Source: Gallionella sp.
GTDB taxonomy: Bacteria > Pseudomonadota > Gammaproteobacteria > Burkholderiales > Gallionellaceae
Direction of reading: 5' to 3'
Assembly (NCBI GenBank): GCA_030645955.1
Contig: JAUSMR010000147.1
Coordinates: 1-16,374, forward strand
Length of the DNA stretch: 16,374 bases
Shown here: in pieces, positions 10,826 through 16,374 of the stretch
Layout: every line of letters begins with the position of its first letter
Position numbering within the stretch: the stretch's first letter is position 1
Made by a program: the position numbers and the translations under genes
The notes under the pieces: model-generated
Databases searched by the model: none
What the model was told of the DNA's origin: nothing
What the model saw: the letters and a program-made list of their open reading frames with translations, nothing else

Positions 10826-12774
10826 CTAGCCTGGAAGCATTCTTCCTGCATTACCGCTTCTCCGATCTGGACCAAAACCTGCTGGAGCGCGGCAGATCAA
10901 TTGCGCGCCAATTTGCTGTGAGCGGTGAGTATGGTGTGTTTTCGAACAATCAGGTGTTTTTGCAGAATATTGCCAATGGGGTTTTGCATCAGCCGGATGT
11001 GCGTGGTGTAGTCGTCTTGAATTCATCCTCTGAAACTTTGGTTGAGGCGGGAGAATTTTCCCGTCCACCCAAAAATGTGTTTACCGAAGTGAGTCTTGCG
11101 GCAAGCGACTATCTGGTTGGACAAACCAATCTGGAACAGACAGCCGTCGGCGAAGATGCAGGTCTGCTGACTCCAATGCGCAGCAATAAGGAAAGTGTAT
11201 GGATCTACCAGCCGATTATTCCGGAACAGATCGCCTTGGATGATTTAAACAGCAAGAAGCCGGTCGTCACACAGAAAATAGGCGCGGTTATCGTGGAAAT
11301 GAGCAAACACCGTATCGAGGAAACCAAGATGCGCATGCTCAGGGCCACTGTGGCTGTAACTTCTTTGCTCTTGGGATTGTTTTTTTATTTGGTATATCTC
11401 GGCAGCCGCAGCATTACCTATCCGATTAGCAAGCTCAGTGATGCCGTGCAGGCGATAGGCAGGGGAAATCTCACTACACGTATTTCGCTGCAAACCCATG
11501 TCAGCGAACTGAACACTTTGGCGCAAGGCCTGAATGACATGACTGCGCAGTTGCAGCAGGAACATGCAACTCTGCAACAGCGGATAAAAGAAGCGACACA
11601 GGCTTTGCTGGTCAAAAAAGAAGAAGCGGAGCACGCCAACCATGACAAGAGCCATTTTCTGGCAGTGGCCAGCCACGACTTGCGCCAGCCGCTGCATGCC
11701 CTGGGCTTATACGTCGCCGAAATGCAGCGCAAAGTATCCAATGCCGAGCAACGGCATTTAGTCGACCAGGTGGAGCGTTCCATCGAGGCGCTTTCGACAC
11801 TGTTGAATGCCTTGCTCGACATTTCCAAACTGGACGCGGGAGCGGTGATTCCGCAAATGCAAACCTGCGCTGTGGATGCCATGCTAGGACGTATTGCTGC
11901 AGATTATCAAATGCTCGCCAGCGTCAAAAATATTCGCCTGATTGTCCGGCCTTGCAGCGGATATGTCACCAGCGATCCGTTGTTGCTGGAGCGCATTTTG
12001 GCGAATCTGGTAAGCAATGCGATACGCTATACATACCAGAACGGCTGCGTCATGGTTGCGTGCCGCCGCCGCAAGCATTTTTTGCGCATCGAGGTGCGCG
12101 ATAACGGCGTCGGTATTTCAAAAACCGATCAGGGCAATATATTCCGCGAGTTTTTCCAGTTGGCTCAGCCGCAACTGGACACCGGCAAGGGCTTGGGACT
12201 GGGGTTGGCCATTGTGGATCGTCTGGTGAAATTGCTTGGGCATCGTATTGAATTGCGCTCCGCGCCCGGCAAGGGATCCGTGTTCGCTCTGGAAGTGCCG
12301 ATTACACCCAACGCCGGCAGGCCATCTGCGGCGGCTGAACAGGTTTCAGCTCATCTCGATCAGGAGGTCGAGAAATCGCCTTTAGCCGGAAAGAGATTGC
12401 TGATCGTTGATGATGACGCAGCGGTGCTATCCGGCACAACCGGCATTCTGACTTCATGGGGTTGCCAAGTAAGCGCGGCAGCATCGGTAGCGCAGGTAGA
12501 GCAATTTTTACATGACGGGGTGAAATGGGATTTGATTGTCAGCGACTACCAGCTGGGAAACAATACAAACGGCATCGATGTTATTGAATTGGTGCGTCAA
12601 CATCAAAATCAACGAATTCCCTGCATTTTAATCAGTGGAGATACTAGCCCGACGGTTTTGAAGCTGGCCAGCGTAAGTGGGCATCATTTACTGCACAAAC
12701 CCGTCAGACCAGCCAAGCTCAGGTCGTTGATTGAGCACTTGCTGGAAGATGAGGTACACCAAAAAATTGAATAG
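10804..12774 (+). CDS. Hybrid sensor histidine kinase, 5' truncated
   Basis: From a weak TTG (10804) the frame gives 656 aa. The order is: the end of a first membrane segment (LGLASLEAFFLHYR), a periplasmic sensor part (about 20-178), a second membrane segment (180-200, VAVTSLLLGLFFYLVYLG), HAMP (201-252), a HisKA dimerization domain with phosphoacceptor H291 (AVASHDLRQPLHALGLY), HATPase with N-box NLVSNAIRYT, G1 DNGVG and G2 GKGLGLGLA, and a C-terminal receiver with phospho-Asp D581 (LIVSDYQLG) and Lys in HKPVRP. The architecture resembles BarA-type kinases. The first transmembrane helix and start region are replaced by the DUF4411 remnant, so the true start codon and promoter are gone. It may be inactive or mis-inserted in the membrane. 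Confidence 0.85.
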   Translation: MSGVLGLASLEAFFLHYRFSDLDQNLLERGRSIARQFAVSGEYGVFSNNQVFLQNIANGVLHQPDVRGVVVLNSSSETLVEAGEFSRPPKNVFTEVSLAASDYLVGQTNLEQTAVGEDAGLLTPMRSNKESVWIYQPIIPEQIALDDLNSKKPVVTQKIGAVIVEMSKHRIEETKMRMLRATVAVTSLLLGLFFYLVYLGSRSITYPISKLSDAVQAIGRGNLTTRISLQTHVSELNTLAQGLNDMTAQLQQEHATLQQRIKEATQALLVKKEEAEHANHDKSHFLAVASHDLRQPLHALGLYVAEMQRKVSNAEQRHLVDQVERSIEALSTLLNALLDISKLDAGAVIPQMQTCAVDAMLGRIAADYQMLASVKNIRLIVRPCSGYVTSDPLLLERILANLVSNAIRYTYQNGCVMVACRRRKHFLRIEVRDNGVGISKTDQGNIFREFFQLAQPQLDTGKGLGLGLAIVDRLVKLLGHRIELRSAPGKGSVFALEVPITPNAGRPSAAAEQVSAHLDQEVEKSPLAGKRLLIVDDDAAVLSGTTGILTSWGCQVSAAASVAQVEQFLHDGVKWDLIVSDYQLGNNTNGIDVIELVRQHQNQRIPCILISGDTSPTVLKLASVSGHHLLHKPVRPAKLRSLIEHLLEDEVHQKIE

Positions 12775-12886
12775 GTATATGGCTGTCGCCAGAAGAGGTT
12801 TGGATAACGGGTGAAACTGTGCGGGATTTAATCGGTAAAGTTCCATTCAGGTTGAACCGGATTAGAACTTGTTACGGGCCTAAAAA

Positions 12887-13393
12887 ATGAAGAAACTCGT
12901 TTTATTTTTTGTGTTGTTGAGTGCATCTTTTCCGTGTGTCGCAGTTTATGAGTGCTGGGATAGAGGGCGTATGGTGTTGAGTTCCGCGCCATGTGATACA
13001 GGTTTTCCGCCGCCTTGGTTTTCATTGTATTCGGCGCAAATTACTAGCGTTCGCATACCGATGGAAAATAATGCATACAGGATAAGCGGAACTGTTCAGG
13101 GTGTACCGGTTGTGCATTTGGTTGATACCGGTGCGACACATACGGCCATAAATAAACGTGTTGCCACGGCGGCGGGCATTACGTGTCAATCTGCTGGTAT
13201 TTCAAGAACTGCGAATGGGGCTGTGGGTGTTTGTATATCGCTTGCATCTGAAATAACTTTTGGCGGTATGAAGGTAAAAAACGTTGTGGTTACTGTGATG
13301 CCAAATATGTCCCAAGATGTGTTGCTTGGCATGAATGTTCTTGAGCAGTACAAAATAAATCAAGGTGCTGGTTTTATGCAGATATCCAAGTGA
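12887..13393 (+). CDS. Secreted retropepsin-like aspartic protease
   Basis: The 168-aa protein has a signal peptide (KKLVLFFVLLSASFPCVAVY), then a region starting with a Cys-x-x-(Asp/Arg) motif (YECWDRGRMVLSSAPCD) resembling DUF4124-like N-termini of secreted proteobacterial proteins. A single-lobed aspartic protease domain follows, with catalytic D80 in HLVDTGATHTAINKR and a later hydrophobic-Gly block (VLLGMNVLEQYKI). Such clan AA proteins (the TIGR02281-type group) act as dimers in the periplasm; their substrates are mostly unknown. The ribosome-binding site is weak. The gene stands alone between the kinase (113 bp upstream) and the convergent malQ. It appears intact. Confidence 0.85.
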   Translation: MKKLVLFFVLLSASFPCVAVYECWDRGRMVLSSAPCDTGFPPPWFSLYSAQITSVRIPMENNAYRISGTVQGVPVVHLVDTGATHTAINKRVATAAGITCQSAGISRTANGAVGVCISLASEITFGGMKVKNVVVTVMPNMSQDVLLGMNVLEQYKINQGAGFMQISK

Positions 13394-13577
13394 TTAAGGT
13401 TGGGCACAGTATCAAGCCATGCTTGAACTTACGGGGATAGCTGATAGCTTCAGCGAAAAGCAGTAGCGACATTATGGTCGTTAAATACGCATAATGTATA
13501 TTATGTCAAACGACATATAGATGTGCTTCTGCTGGTTATTCAATTGGTTGCAAATTCAACACTTCTCACCCATTCAC
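13394..13577. other. Intergenic stretch between convergent genes
   Basis: It holds small dyads only: GCTG/CAGC near 13440-13454, CATAAT-GTAT-ATTATG near 13490-13505 and TATGTC-AAAC-GACATA (13502-13517). None has a T-run, so no intrinsic terminator can be called, although these hairpins sit where convergent transcripts should end. Confidence 0.35.
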
Positions 13578-13619
13578 TTAATCAAGGGTGAACGTTATTT
13601 AATCAAGGGCGAAAGTTAT
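13578..13619. repeat. 21-bp tandem duplication over the 3' end of malQ
   Basis: Units 13578-13598 and 13599-13619 differ at two positions. The right unit contains the last codons and stop of malQ; the left one is a duplicate just past the stop that would encode a similar NVHP-stop ending. This looks like a small tandem duplication of a gene end, without obvious function. Confidence 0.7.
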
Positions 13620-15108
13620 AAGGAAGGCGCTCATATTTGGCGGACATCTTGGCCAGTTCTTGAGCATGTTCCTGCTTAATCTGTGCCCAAGAGAAACGCC
13701 ATTCCCAATTTCCCGCCGGGTGGCCCGGGAAGTTCATTCGGTGTTCGCCGGCCAACCCGAGGATATCCTGCATGGGAAAAATGACCGTATTCGCCACCGA
13801 GCCTGACAGCGCTCGCATCATATCCCATTGGATATCCCGCCCATCGCTCTTCAGATACTGCTGCGCGAAGGATTTTTCATTGTCGGATAACGTGCTCCAC
13901 CATCCCAAGGTCGTGTCGTTATCATGGGTTCCCGTATAGGCAACGGTATTCGGAATATAGTGATGCGGCAGAAAATGGTTGGTATCGCCTTCGGCGAAGG
14001 CAAAATGCAGAACCCGCATGCCCGGTAGCCCGAATTTATCGCGAAGCTCGACCACATCAGGGGTAATCACCCCCAGATCCTCGGCAACGATAGGCAGATA
14101 GGGAAAGCTTTGCTGAAGCGCGTGGAGCAGCTTTTCCCCGGGAGCTGGCACCCATTTTCCGTCAATGGCGTCGGGAGCGCCTGCGGGTATTTCCCAATAG
14201 GCGGCGAAGCCCCGGAAATGGTCGACGCGCACGAGATCAGTGAGGTGTAACGCATGCTGCATGCGTGCCACCCACCAGGCAAAGCCCGTCTTTTCGTGGT
14301 TTTCCCAGCGGTAGACAGGATTCCCCCATAACTGCCCTGTCTCGCTGAAATAGTCGGGCGGCACCCCGGCAACCACCAAGGGACGCCCGTTTTCATCCAG
14401 CTTGAACAATTCCTGGTGTGCCCACACGTCGGCGCATTGGTAGGCGACAAAGATCGGCACATCGCCGATTATCCATATGCCGTGAGAATTGGCGTATTCT
14501 TTCAAGCGGAACCACTGGTGCGCGAATCGCCATTGGCAGAATTTCCAGAAATTGACCTCCTCGGCGTACTCTTTTTTCGCCCTGCTTAAAGCCTGGTCGT
14601 CCCGGCGAACCAGTTCGTCCGGCCAGAAGCTCCATTCCTGTTGGTTGTGATGTTCGGCGATTGCCATGAACAGCGCATAGTCCTCCAGCCAGTCCTTTTC
14701 GGCTTTACAAAACTCTTCATATTCAAGCCGTATCTCATTGTTTGATGAGAAAAAATTATTTGCGGCACGGCGCAGGCGTTCCATGCGAAAGGGTTGCATC
14801 AGCGCGAAATCGATGCGGCCGGCACTGAATCCCGGCAGCGGCTCCAGATCGCTTTGATCCAGCCACCCATACTTGGCTAATTCGTGGAGGTCGATCAGCA
14901 GGACATTACCGGCAAAGGCAGATTTGCTCATGTACGGAGAGTGGCCGGGGCCGATTTCACCCAGCGGCAACACCTGCCAATAGGTTTGACCGGCGCTTTT
15001 CAGCCAATCGACAAACCGGTATGCGTCCTCTCCCAAGTCGCCGGCGCCGAACCTGCCGGGTAGCGATGTAGGGTGAAGCAGTATGCCGCTTGCTCGCATA
15101 TTTAACAT
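13603..15108 (-). CDS. malQ: 4-alpha-glucanotransferase (amylomaltase), GH77
   Basis: This 501-aa GH77 enzyme transfers maltosyl/dextrin units between alpha-1,4-glucans, serving maltodextrin and glycogen turnover in the cytosol. The family motifs are complete: start RASGILLHPTSLPGRFGAGD, HSPYMSKSAFAGN near 57-69, WQVLPLG, nucleophile D296 in VRVDHFRG, acid/base E343 in IVAEDLGVITP and stabilising D396 in YTGTHDNDTT. Length is normal for bacterial MalQ. Two starts are possible (15108 or 15099); neither has a strong Shine-Dalgarno. It follows the GH57 gene by 34 bp on the same strand, so they are probably one operon for storage-glucan metabolism. Confidence 0.96.
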   Translation of the reverse strand: MLNMRASGILLHPTSLPGRFGAGDLGEDAYRFVDWLKSAGQTYWQVLPLGEIGPGHSPYMSKSAFAGNVLLIDLHELAKYGWLDQSDLEPLPGFSAGRIDFALMQPFRMERLRRAANNFFSSNNEIRLEYEEFCKAEKDWLEDYALFMAIAEHHNQQEWSFWPDELVRRDDQALSRAKKEYAEEVNFWKFCQWRFAHQWFRLKEYANSHGIWIIGDVPIFVAYQCADVWAHQELFKLDENGRPLVVAGVPPDYFSETGQLWGNPVYRWENHEKTGFAWWVARMQHALHLTDLVRVDHFRGFAAYWEIPAGAPDAIDGKWVPAPGEKLLHALQQSFPYLPIVAEDLGVITPDVVELRDKFGLPGMRVLHFAFAEGDTNHFLPHHYIPNTVAYTGTHDNDTTLGWWSTLSDNEKSFAQQYLKSDGRDIQWDMMRALSGSVANTVIFPMQDILGLAGEHRMNFPGHPAGNWEWRFSWAQIKQEHAQELAKMSAKYERLPYNFRP

Positions 15109-15142
15109 AAGCGTGTCATGGTTCGAATCTCAAAAAACAGAT

Positions 15143-16374
15143 TTACTCGGAAGCGCGCCGCATCGCACCGCCTCCCTCTGGGGAGCCGCTGCCCTGGCTG
15201 ATCGGTTCCGACAAATACAGCGGAGGCGGCAATTTCAGCAGGTGGTACAACTCGGTCAGGTTGTGGCGGAACAGGCGATCGAAGCTGGCCACCGAGTGCG
15301 CGGGGTTGTAATCGCCAAACCACCAGAACCAGTCGGAGCTTTCGCAAGAGCAAAGCTGTCTTTCAGCCGCCTTCCGTTCGGCCGGGCTGAGCCGGTCGCT
15401 GGACATGACCATATCGAAACTCTGCTTGGCGACGCACAACAAATCCCATGCGCGATTCTTGTCGGGTGAGCCTATCCAGGTCGAGAAGTTACCGTAGACC
15501 CAACTGCCTGCAACAATGCTCTCGAGGCTCTGCGTGCGGGCGCGGTCAGTTGCCGGGTGAGCTATACCTTGCTTTTCAAGGTAATCGCTATAGGTGGTCG
15601 TGCGTATCTGCCCATGGGTTTCGAGAGCCGTATAAAGCTCATCGATAAAATAGAAGCCGTTGTAAGGGTAATATTCCCAAGCGTTTTCACCATCGAGAAT
15701 CACGCTCACCACGGGCGTTTCATCCTCAGCGGCATGCTGTGCGATGTTCTCGATTTGATCGATGAAATGATGTGCGGCATCCTTGCCATGCCAGCGCGAA
15801 TATTCAAAGCCGATCAAATCGGACAAACGGTCATCGCGGAAGAAGCATTGCAGGCCGTCGCCGCCCTTCTCCAAACGATAGGGCCGATACAAGTATTGGG
15901 CGCGCGCCGGAACAGCGTGTTGTGCTTTGCGCAAGCTGTTGACCAATACATTCTCGCCGCTGGCTGTCCAACGGCAGCCCTCGGCTGCCAGCACCTCCAG
16001 CGTTTCCGAGGAGATCGATCCTTCGGCCGGCCACATTCCTTGCGGTTCGGCGCCAAAACGCTCGCGGTGGCTTTGCTTCGCCAGCCGGATATGCTCGGTC
16101 ACGCGCGACCGTCCCTTGGGGTAATGCGGCGACTTGGGCAATGGCGCATCGGGCATGGCCTCTTTGGCGCTGGCAAAATCAATCAGCAACGGAGCCAGCG
16201 GGTGGTAATGCGGCGTGGCGGATATCTCGATTTGCCCCGATTCGGCCAACTTGCGATAGCGCGGGATGATGCCGGCAATCAATTCGCCGATGAAATCGAG
16301 CAATTGCTTGCGGTCCTCATAGCTGAACCCCTCGGCCTTGCTCATCAGTTGCGCCACCAAGGCATGCTCGCGGC
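15143..16374 (-). CDS. Glycoside hydrolase family 57 protein, 3' part
   Basis: The reading frame stays open to the right edge of the window, so the N-terminus lies outside; about 410 C-terminal residues are present. The GH57 motif with the catalytic nucleophile is GMWPAEGSIS, and the acid/base Asp is in VILDGENAWEYYPYNG. ATPHYHPLAPLL and the Trp-rich end DWFWWFGDYN are also typical of bacterial GH57 amylases/amylopullulanases acting on alpha-glucans. A TTG at 16360 is not the start. The gene leads directly into malQ (34-bp gap), giving a glycogen/starch-degrading pair. Exact specificity (alpha-amylase, branching or pullulan activity) cannot be read from the C-terminal part. Confidence 0.92.
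   Translation of the reverse strand, partial: REHALVAQLMSKAEGFSYEDRKQLLDFIGELIAGIIPRYRKLAESGQIEISATPHYHPLAPLLIDFASAKEAMPDAPLPKSPHYPKGRSRVTEHIRLAKQSHRERFGAEPQGMWPAEGSISSETLEVLAAEGCRWTASGENVLVNSLRKAQHAVPARAQYLYRPYRLEKGGDGLQCFFRDDRLSDLIGFEYSRWHGKDAAHHFIDQIENIAQHAAEDETPVVSVILDGENAWEYYPYNGFYFIDELYTALETHGQIRTTTYSDYLEKQGIAHPATDRARTQSLESIVAGSWVYGNFSTWIGSPDKNRAWDLLCVAKQSFDMVMSSDRLSPAERKAAERQLCSCESSDWFWWFGDYNPAHSVASFDRLFRHNLTELYHLLKLPPPLYLSEPISQGSGSPEGGGAMRRASE

Overview
The window reads as chromosomal DNA of a Gram-negative proteobacterium carrying a compact integrated mobile element and a second, decayed plasmid-like segment. The bacterial class is inferred, not proven. Lipobox lipoproteins, P-type (TrbJ/TrbK/TrbL) conjugation proteins, a CCA-encoding tRNA-His and a GH57 amylase next to malQ would suit a betaproteobacterium, for example of the Nitrosomonadales/Gallionellales type.

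Region 1 (1-8633) is an integrative mobilizable element. It lies between two identical 47-bp direct repeats (95-141 and 8587-8633) that are the 3' part of tRNA-His. The left copy belongs to an intact tRNA gene; the right copy is only a tRNA fragment. A tyrosine integrase (227-1291) sits just inside the left end. Then come a small ORF, a membrane protein, a reverse-strand unknown gene and a 636-bp non-coding block. That block holds a 13-bp-arm hairpin followed by CATCCTG-TCCGC, which matches the nic core of MOBP (IncP/IncI-like) transfer origins. Next are a small HTH gene, an HTH replication-type protein with an iteron-like array inside its own coding sequence, a MobC-like relaxosome accessory protein, and a tightly overlapping operon of three small genes plus trbJ, a trbK-like lipoprotein and trbL. 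A second lipoprotein gene closes the element. There is no relaxase, no VirB4/VirD4 ATPase and no VirB8-10 core.

The most notable interpretation is that this is a roughly 8.5-kb conjugation satellite. It brings its own oriT and integrase but borrows relaxase and pore from a helper. It also carries its own VirB5-like and VirB6-like subunits with an exclusion-type lipoprotein, comparable in logic to the TraN/TraH/TraG replacements of the SGI1 family but built from P-type parts.

Region 2 (8634 to about 10825) starts with a terminator that probably once served the tRNA-His gene. It continues through a roughly 300-nt structured-RNA-like stretch, an HTH protein with a possible frameshift, six 20-bp iterons with an AT-rich tract and a perfect DnaA box (a plasmid oriV signature), and a block of GC-rich hairpins. 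It ends with a 5'-truncated ImmA/IrrE protease gene and the first 33 codons or so of a DUF4411 (PIN-like) toxin gene. That toxin gene runs straight into the truncated 5' end of a hybrid histidine kinase.

Region 3 (about 10825-16374) is chromosomal: the 5'-truncated hybrid sensor kinase, a secreted retropepsin-like aspartic protease, and a reverse-strand glycogen/starch pair (GH57 amylase, cut by the window edge, then malQ).
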